Below, in pieces: positions 9,315 to 17,169 of a DNA stretch of 23,312 nt. Source of the DNA: DATLAN01 sp035527455 (lineage in GTDB: Bacteria > Planctomycetota > Planctomycetia > Pirellulales > Thermoguttaceae); NCBI GenBank assembly GCA_035527455.1, contig DATLAN010000283.1, forward strand, positions 1 to 23,312, given 5' to 3'. A program made the position numbers and the translations under genes. Within the stretch, counting starts at the first letter, position 1. Every line of letters starts with the position of its first letter. The notes below the pieces were generated by a model. That model saw only the letters and a list, made by a program, of their open reading frames with translations. It was not told the DNA's origin and ran no database searches.

Positions 9315-11063
9315 ATGACACGTGCTACCGGCCACGAGAAGAAGACCGCCACAGTGAATCGTGCGAATATGCCGCCGGGCACCCGCCCGAACGCCGCGGA
9401 GTACTTCCAGAAGCTCCGGCTCCGCCTGAAGCTTGGGCTCCTGGCTGCGTTTTCACTGCCCGTGATCGCTCTTGCCGTGTACTTCCATTCTCAGTTCAAC
9501 CCGACTCTGAGGGAAACCGGCAAGCTCCACCTGGCTTCCTTGGCCGAGAGCCAGAGAAACACGATCGACCTGTTTCTTCAGGAGAGAGTAACCAACATCT
9601 TCAGTCTCTTTCACGGCACGGCATTCACTCTGGAGCCGTCCCAGCAGCAGATGGACCGATATCTGCAAGGCTTGAGACAGACGAGCGATGCCTTCATCGA
9701 CGTGGGTTTCTGCAATTCCGAGGGCGTGCAGGTCGGATATGCCGGCCCTTTTCCCGATCTCTACGGCAAAGACTACAGTAACGAGGATTGGTTCGTAAGC
9801 GTCATGGAGCGCGACACGAATTACCATGTCAGCGACATCTACTTGGGTTTCAGAAAAAGGCCCCATTTCACTATTGCGGTCAAGCAACTGATCGACGCCA
9901 GGCCCTATGTCATGCGGGCAACTCTGGATCCGGACAAATTCTACATGTTCCTGCGCAACATCAGTCGAGGAAAGGGCGTCGACTCGGTCCTGGTCAACAA
10001 AGGGGGCTACTACCAGGTCGTTGCGCCGGACCGGGGGGCATTGCTGGGGAAAAGCAAGTATATGCCCCCGGGAAGCGAAGGGGCCGGGGTCGAAGAAATC
10101 GGTGCCAACGGCGATTCCATCCTGGTTGCCTACGTCTGGCTTAGGGAAACGCCTTGGGTCCTGATGGTCAGGCAGCCGTTGGAAATCGCTTACGCCCAGG
10201 TTTACCGGTCCAGGAAAATCATGATTGCGAGCACTGCCGCGATCATGGCGGTCATGGGATTCCTGGTCTGGATGATGACCGACCGCTCGCTCAAAGGGGC
10301 TCAAGCCACGGCGGAGTCGCACGAAAAGCTGCAATCGGAGTTGATCCATGCCTCCAAGATGGCGTCCGTAGGCGAGCTGGCGGCCGGCATTGCCCACGAA
10401 ATCAACAACCCCCTGGCGGTCGTCGTCGCCACCACCGGCGTCATCCGCGACCTGTTCGACCCCGAGTTCCATCTGCCGTGGACGCCGGAGACGATCCGGG
10501 AGGAGCTTGCCAACATCGACAAAGCAGTGTTTCGGGCGCGAGGAATCACTCAGACGCTGCTGAAGTTCTCGCGAAGGAACCCGCCGCGGCTGGCCCTCGG
10601 CAATCTCAACAGCATACTCGATGAGGTAGTGGGAGGGCTCAAGGAGCAGGAGTTTCAGGTATCCAACATCGAGTTGGTCCGCGACTACCAGCCGGATCTG
10701 CCGGAAATCCCCATCGACGTCGATCAAATAAGCCAGGTCTTCTTGAACCTGATCAACAATGCCGGAGACGCCATCGACGGGGCGGGCACCATTACCCTCT
10801 CCACGCGCCGCAATGACAGCTCCGTTCGCGTGACCGTAACCGACACGGGGGCCGGGATGACCTCGGAGGTAATGCAACAGGTGTTTCTGCCTTTCTATTC
10901 CACCAAGGAGGTCGGAAGAGGGACGGGCCTCGGACTCAGCGTCAGTTCGAGCATCGTCGAGTCTTTCGGCGGGAGGATCGAAGTCCAGAGCATGCCGGGC
11001 GCCGGTAGTTCCTTCACCGTGGTATTTCCCGTCAACCAACCGGAGACAGTCGAGAATGAATAA
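9315..11063 (+). CDS. Membrane histidine kinase with CACHE-like sensor
   Basis: This 582-residue kinase has a first membrane helix at about 39-58. The extracytoplasmic region at 60-295 resembles a double CACHE domain (DVGFCNSEGVQVGYAGPF, DYSNEDWF, HVSDIYLGFRKRPHFTIAV). The second helix spans about 302-321. HisKA follows almost at once, apparently without a full HAMP domain, with H361 (GIAHEINNP). The ATPase domain has N482, TDTGAGM and GTGLGLS. The start at 9315 lacks a strong ribosome site, and a second ATG at 9369 is possible. Its stop overlaps the start of the receiver-transporter fusion by 8 bp. That coupling makes the fused receiver, and the stand-alone receivers that follow, its most likely phosphorylation targets. 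Confidence 0.92.
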   Translation: MTRATGHEKKTATVNRANMPPGTRPNAAEYFQKLRLRLKLGLLAAFSLPVIALAVYFHSQFNPTLRETGKLHLASLAESQRNTIDLFLQERVTNIFSLFHGTAFTLEPSQQQMDRYLQGLRQTSDAFIDVGFCNSEGVQVGYAGPFPDLYGKDYSNEDWFVSVMERDTNYHVSDIYLGFRKRPHFTIAVKQLIDARPYVMRATLDPDKFYMFLRNISRGKGVDSVLVNKGGYYQVVAPDRGALLGKSKYMPPGSEGAGVEEIGANGDSILVAYVWLRETPWVLMVRQPLEIAYAQVYRSRKIMIASTAAIMAVMGFLVWMMTDRSLKGAQATAESHEKLQSELIHASKMASVGELAAGIAHEINNPLAVVVATTGVIRDLFDPEFHLPWTPETIREELANIDKAVFRARGITQTLLKFSRRNPPRLALGNLNSILDEVVGGLKEQEFQVSNIELVRDYQPDLPEIPIDVDQISQVFLNLINNAGDAIDGAGTITLSTRRNDSSVRVTVTDTGAGMTSEVMQQVFLPFYSTKEVGRGTGLGLSVSSSIVESFGGRIEVQSMPGAGSSFTVVFPVNQPETVENE

Positions 11064-13122
11064 GGCTGAAGCGACCAGAGCGGAAGAGCCGCGACTGAAA
11101 ATACTGTTGGTGGATGATGAAGATCCATTCCGCACGGCTTTGTCCCGGCAGCTCTCGGTGAGGGGATTTCAGGTTCTGGACGTCGGCAACGGCGAGGACG
11201 CGATCAAGACCGTCCGCCATGAGAACCCGCAAGTGGTCATCCTCGATCAGAAAATGCCCGGGATGGATGGAATCCAGACGTTGAAAGAGATCAAGAAGGT
11301 GAGGCCTGAAGTCCAGGTGATCATGCTCACCGGCCACGGCAGCACGGAATCGGCCAGGATATCCGGCAAGAACGACGTGTCCTTTTTCCTGGAGAAGCCC
11401 TGTGGCATTGACGAGTTGATAGGCGTCATCAAGGCGGCCGAACAGGAGCGAATCCATGCTCTTGCCCGGCATGAGATCCCCGATGTCAAGAGGGCCGGTC
11501 TCGGGCAATGGTTGCTCGGTGCCCACCATGCGCGCCCCGGGGTGATTATTCTGGGGCTGATTCTTTTCGCCATGATCACCTTAGCCCCCACTTCAGAGAA
11601 CCTGAGACGTCTCTTGATTTCGGAGAAAACGGGACAACTCGGGGAGAAGCTCGCGGGATACTCCGATTACCGTGGCATGGCCTCCGGCCAGACCATTTCC
11701 GAGTGCTACAGCAAGAAGGCCGGATGGTACCGCGAGGTGAGCGAGCCGGACGGAAGCGTCCGCAAGCTGCCCTTCACCGCGGATCAGGTGGCGTTGCGGG
11801 CCAAGGTGATGGTCGGGGTTCTGGTCGTGGCCGCTCTGTTCTGGGCCACCGGCGCGATCCCCATCGGCGTGACCGCGCTTCTGGTCGGGGCGATGATGTA
11901 TTTCTTCGGCGTGTTGCCTCCCGATCTGGTGGCCAAGGCCTACGCCAAGGACTCGGTGATCTTCATTTTCGGTGTTCTGGCCATTGCGGCGGCCATCAGC
12001 AAGACCGGGCTCGATCGCCGGATCGGAATGCTGCTCTTGGGCAGGAGTACCTCTCTCCCCAAATTCGCGTTCATCTTCGCGCCCCTGCTCGCCATGACCG
12101 CGTCCTTTCTCTCCGAACACGCCCTGGTCGCTTTCCTGGCGCCGATCCTGATGCTGGTCTACCTCGCGGCCATCCGTTCGGCCGGGTTGAAGCAGGACAG
12201 AGCACTCGTGGTCATGATGCTCCTGCTGCTGACCTTCAGCGCCAACGTGGGAGGGCCGGGTTCGCCCGCCGCCGGCGGCCGCAACGCCGTGATGGTCGGC
12301 ATCCTCGCGGACTACGGCATGGCGCCCAGCTTCGGACAATGGGTGAAGCTGGGCTTCCCCTTCGTGCCGGTCATGGCGCTTGTGATCGCCGCCTACTTCT
12401 ATCTCGTCTTCCGGAAGAAGATCCAGGTCAAGGACCTCGATATCGCCGCCAGGGTCAGAGAGGAATCCAACAAGATCGGCAAGATGACCGGCGACGAATA
12501 CAAGGCCGCCGCCGTCCTGGCGCTGCTGGTCGTGCTCTGGACGACGTTGTCCGGCCGCTTCGGAATGGGCGGGCCGGCCCTGCTGTGCATCGTCCTGTTG
12601 AACGTTCTGGGGATCCTCCGCTGGCGGGACATCAACCGCATCCACTGGGACGTCGTGGCCCTTTACGGTGCGGCCACCGCCATGGGCTACGGACTGGCGA
12701 CGACCGGCGCCGCCCTCTGGCTGGCCGACGGCTTCATCTCCGTACTCCCGGATTCCATGACCCGTGGGACGGGACTGTACGTGTCTTGCAGCCTCATTAC
12801 GGGCATCCTCACCAATTTCATGAGCGACGGAGCGACCGTGGCCGCCGTGGGACCGATCACCGTCCCCATGGCCACCCTCTCCGGAACGTCGCCGCTGATG
12901 GTTGGGCTGGCCACCGCCTTCGCCTCCTCCTTCGCTCACATGCTGATCATCGGAACGCCGAACAACGCCATCGCCTACGCCATGGCGCGGGATCCGGAAA
13001 CGGGCGAACAACTGCTGACCATGAAAGACTTCCTGGTCCACGGCTTCATGGTCTTGCTGCTGAGCTTTGCGGTCTTGTGGCTTTGGGTGTTTCTGGGATA
13101 CTGGCAATGGATGGGACTCTAA
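11056..13122 (+). CDS. Receiver domain fused to SLC13/DASS-type transporter
   Basis: This 688-residue protein begins with a complete receiver (about 13-130: D20, D21, phospho-acceptor D64, T92, K114 in KPC). A linker, one membrane helix (about 162-178) and a polar segment of about 65 residues follow. The rest (249-688) is a polytopic transporter of the divalent anion:sodium symporter type, with family signature SSFAHMLIIGTPNN at 624-637. The two SNT substrate/sodium motifs of the family are replaced by S353-E354-H355 and S590-D591-G592, so substrate or coupling ion may differ. The frame is continuous with no internal stop. It overlaps the kinase gene before it by 8 bp. Phosphorylation may gate or position the transporter; this is inference. 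Re-initiation at an internal start for the transporter alone cannot be excluded. Confidence 0.88.
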   Translation: MNKAEATRAEEPRLKILLVDDEDPFRTALSRQLSVRGFQVLDVGNGEDAIKTVRHENPQVVILDQKMPGMDGIQTLKEIKKVRPEVQVIMLTGHGSTESARISGKNDVSFFLEKPCGIDELIGVIKAAEQERIHALARHEIPDVKRAGLGQWLLGAHHARPGVIILGLILFAMITLAPTSENLRRLLISEKTGQLGEKLAGYSDYRGMASGQTISECYSKKAGWYREVSEPDGSVRKLPFTADQVALRAKVMVGVLVVAALFWATGAIPIGVTALLVGAMMYFFGVLPPDLVAKAYAKDSVIFIFGVLAIAAAISKTGLDRRIGMLLLGRSTSLPKFAFIFAPLLAMTASFLSEHALVAFLAPILMLVYLAAIRSAGLKQDRALVVMMLLLLTFSANVGGPGSPAAGGRNAVMVGILADYGMAPSFGQWVKLGFPFVPVMALVIAAYFYLVFRKKIQVKDLDIAARVREESNKIGKMTGDEYKAAAVLALLVVLWTTLSGRFGMGGPALLCIVLLNVLGILRWRDINRIHWDVVALYGAATAMGYGLATTGAALWLADGFISVLPDSMTRGTGLYVSCSLITGILTNFMSDGATVAAVGPITVPMATLSGTSPLMVGLATAFASSFAHMLIIGTPNNAIAYAMARDPETGEQLLTMKDFLVHGFMVLLLSFAVLWLWVFLGYWQWMGL

Positions 13123-13155
13123 ACCGACAACTTCCATGTCTGAAAGGAGCCGACA

Positions 13156-13644
13156 ATGGCAAAGGAAAAGATCAACCTGCTGATCGTGGACGACGAGGAG
13201 CAATTCTTGAAATCCATGACCAAGAGGCTCGAAGTCAGAGATTTCAATGTGATTGCCGTGGATCGCGGCGAAAAGGCCATCGAGGCTGCCAGCGAACATC
13301 CCATCGACATTGCCCTGGTGGACCTGAAAATGCCCGGCATGAATGGCGAGCAGACGCTGGAGGCCCTCAAGAAGCAGCACCAATGGATGGAGGTCGTCAT
13401 TTTGACCGGGCACGGCTCCATCGATTCGGCGGTCGAGTGCACCAGGAGCGGAGCCTGTTCCTACTTGCAGAAGCCGTGCGAGTGGGAGAAACTTCTTTCG
13501 GTGCTCGCCGAGGCCTACAAGAAGAAAGTGATGAACAGGTTGAAGATCAAGGAAGAGAGGATGAACGAACTGCTTCAGATGAGCGCCTACAGCTCGCCGA
13601 GGGCCATCCTGGAGAGGAGCAGAGAACTGGACCGGGAAGACTGA
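13156..13644 (+). CDS. Stand-alone receiver protein with helical tail
   Basis: This 162-residue protein is a single receiver (D12, D13, phospho-acceptor D56, T84, K106 in KPC) followed by a charged helical tail of about 45 residues (KKKVMNRLKIKEERMNELLQ). It has no output domain. The start is supported by AAGGAG a few bases upstream. Its stop overlaps the next gene's ATG (TGATG). The protein resembles the following receiver over its whole length (both have D56 and K106-P107-C108), so the two probably arose by duplication. Likely role: phosphate sink, phosphorelay intermediate or protein-protein regulator for the kinase and transporter in this operon. Confidence 0.9.
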   Translation: MAKEKINLLIVDDEEQFLKSMTKRLEVRDFNVIAVDRGEKAIEAASEHPIDIALVDLKMPGMNGEQTLEALKKQHQWMEVVILTGHGSIDSAVECTRSGACSYLQKPCEWEKLLSVLAEAYKKKVMNRLKIKEERMNELLQMSAYSSPRAILERSRELDRED

Positions 13645-14108
13645 TGAACGTGGCAACCATACGATTGTTGCTGGTGGATGACGAGGAAAAGGTCTTGAAC
13701 GTCTACAAGACCCTGCTGGAAGAACTGGGGATGACCGCGCTGACCGCCGACAACGGTCTGGATGCGTTGAAAATCCTGGATGAACATCCCATCGACGTGG
13801 TTGTCTTGGACGTGAAGATGCCCGGCGTCGATGGAGTGGAGGTTCTGCGCCACGCCAGGCAGAAGCATCCCCTGGTGGAAGTCATCATGCTGACCGATCA
13901 TGCCTCCATGGAGTCGGCGGTCGAGGGGCTGAAGCTGGGCGCCTTCGACTACGTCACCAAGCCCTGTGAAATCTCCGACCTGATGGAGAAGGTCAACGAG
14001 GCCTGCGCAAGGAAGCGCGCCATGGAAGAGAAGATCCGGAAGGCGAAGATCGACAAGATCATCAGGCACCCCATGGCGGTTTTCCAGCCGGATGACGAGG
14101 ACGAGTAG
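13644..14108 (+). CDS. Stand-alone receiver protein, acidic C-terminus
   Basis: This 154-residue receiver has D12, D13, phospho-acceptor D56, T83 and K106 (KPC), then a charged helix (about 118-142) and an acidic end (QPDDEDE). No output domain is present. The ATG at 13644 overlaps the previous stop as TGATG, so its translation is coupled. It keeps the same spacing of active-site residues as its neighbour, but its beta-4 loop reads LTDHAS where the neighbour has LTGHGS. The role is probably the same as the neighbour's, with a different partner; this is inferred. Confidence 0.9.
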   Translation: MNVATIRLLLVDDEEKVLNVYKTLLEELGMTALTADNGLDALKILDEHPIDVVVLDVKMPGVDGVEVLRHARQKHPLVEVIMLTDHASMESAVEGLKLGAFDYVTKPCEISDLMEKVNEACARKRAMEEKIRKAKIDKIIRHPMAVFQPDDEDE

Positions 14109-14157
14109 GACCGATCCGTAGTACCATTGCCCGTCGGTTCCAAGGGAGGAGAACGGC

Positions 14158-15111
14158 ATGACCACCGAGAAACACAAGGCCGGCGACGCAATTCGCGTCT
14201 TGATCGTGGACGACGAGGACCGCTTCCGCGCGACCACCGCGGCCATCCTGGCCAGGCGCGGATTCGACGTCAAGGCGGTCGGGAGCGGAATCGAGGCGAT
14301 CGAGCAGATCAAGCAAGCGGCGTTCGATGTGGTTGTTCTCGACGTGCAGATGCCCGGCATGGACGGCAACGAAGCGTTGCGCGAGATCAAGAACGTCGCC
14401 CCCGATATCGCGGTGCTCATGCTGACCGGCCATGGAACACCCGAGTCCGTTCTCGAAAGTCTTCGCGACGGGATTACCGACTATCTCACGAAGCCTTGCC
14501 CTATGGACCTGCTCGCCCGGAGAATCCGCGAGGCGTGCGTTCTCAAAGGCGGAGTAAGCGAAAAAGAACCCCGAGTGAAACACATCATGTCGCCCCTGTC
14601 TTCCTTCGATACCATCCACGAGGACCGAACCGTGGACGATGCCATCGATGTGATTCTCAGGGGGTTCACTCAGACGCTCACCACCTCGACCCTCCGAGAA
14701 ACGCTGCATCGTTCGATCTTGGTCCAAGACAAGAACGACGAGGTCATCGGCATCATCACGTTCACCGATCTCTTGCGCGGTTTGCAGCCGCCCTACATGC
14801 GATTGCTCACTGAAAAACCGCCCATGGCCGACGCGCTCGGTCTCGAATCCTTGAACTACTCCGGCATGTTCACCATCATGGCAAGGGATCTCGGCTCCAA
14901 AACGGTCCGAGAGATCATGCCCGATACGCCTCCGGTCATCGATGCGGACGCCAACCTCATGGAAGTGGCAACCAGGTTTCTCGACCTGAATCTGAGAAGG
15001 CTGCTCGTCACTCAGGGCGGCAAGATCGTCGGGGTCATCCGGGAGCAGGACCTGTTCTTCGAGATGGCGAATATCATAACGCAACACGGACAACCTGACG
15101 ACGGCCGGTGA
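14158..15111 (+). CDS. Receiver protein with tandem CBS domains
   Basis: This 317-residue protein has a receiver at about 10-128 (D18, D19, phospho-acceptor D62, T90, K112 in KPC) followed by two CBS motifs. These lie at about 142-208 (VKHIMSPLSSFDTI, ILVQDKNDEVIGIITFTDLL) and 252-306 (TVREIMPDTPPVID, LLVTQGGKIVGVIREQDLF). A CBS pair usually binds adenine nucleotides or related ligands. The protein may therefore combine phosphorylation with an energy or nucleotide signal. It has a very strong ribosome site, AGGGAGGAG at 14143-14151. The 49-bp gap before it is the largest spacing among the receiver genes, and no promoter was recognised there. Confidence 0.9.
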   Translation: MTTEKHKAGDAIRVLIVDDEDRFRATTAAILARRGFDVKAVGSGIEAIEQIKQAAFDVVVLDVQMPGMDGNEALREIKNVAPDIAVLMLTGHGTPESVLESLRDGITDYLTKPCPMDLLARRIREACVLKGGVSEKEPRVKHIMSPLSSFDTIHEDRTVDDAIDVILRGFTQTLTTSTLRETLHRSILVQDKNDEVIGIITFTDLLRGLQPPYMRLLTEKPPMADALGLESLNYSGMFTIMARDLGSKTVREIMPDTPPVIDADANLMEVATRFLDLNLRRLLVTQGGKIVGVIREQDLFFEMANIITQHGQPDDGR

Positions 15112-15147
15112 TCGGCCGAATACGTCGTTGCCGACAGGGAGATCGAT

Positions 15148-15903
15148 TTGGCGTACTTCATTCTGGTTGGCATGATCGCGTTGACCGCGTGCGTGTACGC
15201 ATCCGTGGGCCTTGGCGGCGGGACTGCTTATCTGAGCATCATGTCTTTCTGGAACTCCGATCCCGCGATCCTGCGCCCTACGGCCTGGGTCCTCAACATA
15301 GTAGCGGCTTCAACCAGCTTCCTGAACTTCAACCGCCGGCGTCATTTCAGCGCTCGGCTGGCATGGCCGTTCTTGGTGGGAGGCCTTTTCGGCGCAACGG
15401 TAGGAGGAGGTATCCAACTGGACAAGACGAGCTTCCAGGCCATGTTGGCCATCGCTCTGATTTGCGCATCGCTCCAAATGCTGTTCACCAAGAACAAACC
15501 GGAACACCGTCGCTCCAAGAACCCTCCGGTTCTGCCCTCGCTGTTGTTGGGCATGGCAATCGGCGTTATTTCGGGACTGGTCGGAATCGGAGGAGGTATT
15601 GTCCTGGGGCCCGTGCTCATTACATTGAGATGGGCCGATATGAAAACATTGGCACCGATCACCTCATTGTACATTCTGCTCAATTCTTCCGGCGCACTGG
15701 CATCCTTTCTGTTCACGGGCGGGAGAATCGACCTGCCGCTAACCGGAGTCTTCTGTGTCGCCGTATTGGTCGGCGGTTTTTGTGGTTCCCGATGGGGAGC
15801 GGAAAAAGCATCGGAACTCGTGCTCAGGAGAATCTTCGGACTTGTGGCATTAGCCGCGGGCGTAAAGCTCTCGTACGAATTGCTCGCCTTGGGTAACGTC
15901 TAA
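15148..15903 (+). CDS. TauE/SafE-family membrane permease
   Basis: This 251-residue integral membrane protein has the two glycine-rich repeat motifs of the TauE/SafE family, GLGGGTAYLS (21-30) and GLVGIGGGIVLGPVL (143-157), and about eight hydrophobic segments. Family members are linked to export or uptake of sulfite, sulfoacetate, other organosulfonates or thiosulfate, but many remain unassigned. The start is TTG at 15148, chosen because AGGGAG (15136-15141) sits six bases before it; an in-frame ATG at 15172 would cut into the first helix. It is the last gene of the sigma-54 operon, placing two different transporters in one signalling operon. The substrate is unknown. Confidence 0.87.
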   Translation: MAYFILVGMIALTACVYASVGLGGGTAYLSIMSFWNSDPAILRPTAWVLNIVAASTSFLNFNRRRHFSARLAWPFLVGGLFGATVGGGIQLDKTSFQAMLAIALICASLQMLFTKNKPEHRRSKNPPVLPSLLLGMAIGVISGLVGIGGGIVLGPVLITLRWADMKTLAPITSLYILLNSSGALASFLFTGGRIDLPLTGVFCVAVLVGGFCGSRWGAEKASELVLRRIFGLVALAAGVKLSYELLALGNV

Positions 15904-15905
15904 AA

Positions 15906-15945
15906 GTGTATGCCCAATGCATACACCGTATGTCCGACTGATACG
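15906..15945 (+). promoter_or_regulatory. Paired dyad operators, site set 2
   Basis: Two 17-bp dyads lie 20 bp apart: GTATGCCCAATGCATAC at 15908-15924 and GTATGTCCGACTGATAC at 15928-15944. The first extends to GTGTATG/CATACAC symmetry (15906-15926). They begin two bases after the TauE/SafE stop codon and lie about 140 and 120 bp upstream of the GG of the sigma-54 promoter at 16055. Sequence, order (the more perfect dyad first) and 20-bp phase all match the set at 7422-7460, which strongly suggests one shared regulator. Confidence 0.8.
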
Positions 15946-16054
15946 ACTTTTCCTGTGCTTGTGGTTCCTTCGTTCCGTGGATAAGATGCTTGAGACACGG
16001 GTTTGGCTCGGTTCTGCCTTTCTGCCTTGCCTTCCCGGCCTGCAATCGCCCCTT

Positions 16055-16069
16055 TGGCACGAATGTTGC
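16055..16069 (+). promoter_or_regulatory. Sigma-54 (-24/-12) promoter of hydrogenase operon
   Basis: TGGCACGAATGTTGC fits TGGCACG-N4-TTGC exactly, with 10 bp between GG and GC. Transcription should begin near 16081, leaving a leader of about 48 bases before the ATG at 16129. The element lies downstream of the paired dyads at 15906-15945. It implies that hydrogenase synthesis depends on an NtrC-type activator. Confidence 0.9.
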
Positions 16070-16128
16070 TAACGTTTACCGAAACAAGACGATTCTCTCC
16101 GTAAACGGGCTTAACCTGGAGCTGCCCT

Positions 16129-17169
16129 ATGTTATTCAAGATCCTGGGCAAGGAAGAATTCCGCTCGTTGGTCGAAATCATCTTGCAGTCCAATGAGATC
16201 ATCGCCCCGAAGCGAGTCGGGACAAACACCCGTGGTGAGCCCATCCACCAGTTCCTTCCGGTCCTTTCTTTCGAGGAGATGGACCTCGACTATAGGACTA
16301 CGGAATACTCGGCAAAGACGTATTTCCTGCCCTATCGGGAGAACCTGTGCACGTTCGATTTCGATGGCGGGCGATGGGAACAGGAGATCACATACCGGAT
16401 CCAGCCCCGCGCAATTATCGGCCTGCGAGCCTATGACATCCATGCCCTGTTGAAGCTCGACAAGGTATTCATCCGCAGCCGCTTTCCTTCGCCGTACTAT
16501 GTCTCCCGGCGTGAGAACACGTTCGTTGTCGGGCTCGATCATATGCCCTTGGAAGACGAGTTCAGTCGGTCCATGGGGGCGCACATCGCAACCCATGGGT
16601 TCGATCTGTTTCTCACCGACCTGGGTGACCGATATTTCGTGGTCGTTGACTCGGACCGTGCTTTCAATTTGCTTCACCGGGTGGACACCAGAGACGTTAC
16701 GGATGATGACACGCACGCCTACCTGGAAGTGCGCCGGAAGATTCGGGACGGCTTCAGGACTCACGTCAGCGTTCACAGCCTGCCGAACCTCCTCGATCTC
16801 GAATTCAGCTCGGAAGTCTGGAAGAAGTGGGGCGAGAAGTGCCTTAGTTGCGGCAGTTGCGCCATGGTCTGCCCGACCTGTTATTGTTACGGAGTGAGCG
16901 AGGCAGTCACGATGGACTTCAAGCAAGCCCAAAAGATCAAGCAGCTCTATTCGTGCAATTTGCTCGACTTTGCCCGAGTTGCCGGAGGACACAATTTCAG
17001 GCCCGACCGGGAAACACGTTTGAAATACCGCTACTACCACCAACATCGGGGCTTCTTGGAAGACTACGGCGAGCCCAAGTGCGTGGGCTGTAATCGTTGC
17101 GGCCGGGTCTGCCTGGCCGGGATCAACCCGGCGGCGGTTATCAAGGACCTGTATGAGGAGAACTTGTGA
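16129..17169 (+). CDS. hydB: [NiFe]-hydrogenase beta subunit, two 4Fe-4S clusters
   Basis: This 346-residue iron-sulfur subunit resembles the beta subunit of group 3b (sulf)hydrogenases. It carries a cluster motif C238-x2-C241-x2-C244-x3-C248 (CLSCGSCAMVC), the family stretch SCNLLDFARVAGGHNFRP (276-292), and a second motif C318-x2-C321-x2-C324-x3-C328. It should pass electrons between the flavin subunit and the hydrogenase small subunit in the cytoplasm; there is no signal peptide. GGAG at 16118-16121 precedes the ATG. It is the first gene of a four-gene operon behind the sigma-54 promoter, and its stop overlaps the next start (TGATG). The symbol follows the HydBGDA convention and is a family-level assignment. 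Confidence 0.88.
   Translation: MLFKILGKEEFRSLVEIILQSNEIIAPKRVGTNTRGEPIHQFLPVLSFEEMDLDYRTTEYSAKTYFLPYRENLCTFDFDGGRWEQEITYRIQPRAIIGLRAYDIHALLKLDKVFIRSRFPSPYYVSRRENTFVVGLDHMPLEDEFSRSMGAHIATHGFDLFLTDLGDRYFVVVDSDRAFNLLHRVDTRDVTDDDTHAYLEVRRKIRDGFRTHVSVHSLPNLLDLEFSSEVWKKWGEKCLSCGSCAMVCPTCYCYGVSEAVTMDFKQAQKIKQLYSCNLLDFARVAGGHNFRPDRETRLKYRYYHQHRGFLEDYGEPKCVGCNRCGRVCLAGINPAAVIKDLYEENL

Noticed and set aside
9453..11135. Long minus-strand open frame opposite the CACHE kinase gene
   Set aside because: It is low in family-like sequence and antiparallel to a clear histidine kinase.
11508..14108. Very long plus-strand open frame in another phase across the transporter and receiver genes, and its minus-strand counterpart at 11593-13656
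   Set aside because: The translations are rich in Arg, Gly and His without domain structure. The first merely runs into the real receiver at 13644. Frame choice is set by the transporter and receiver motifs.
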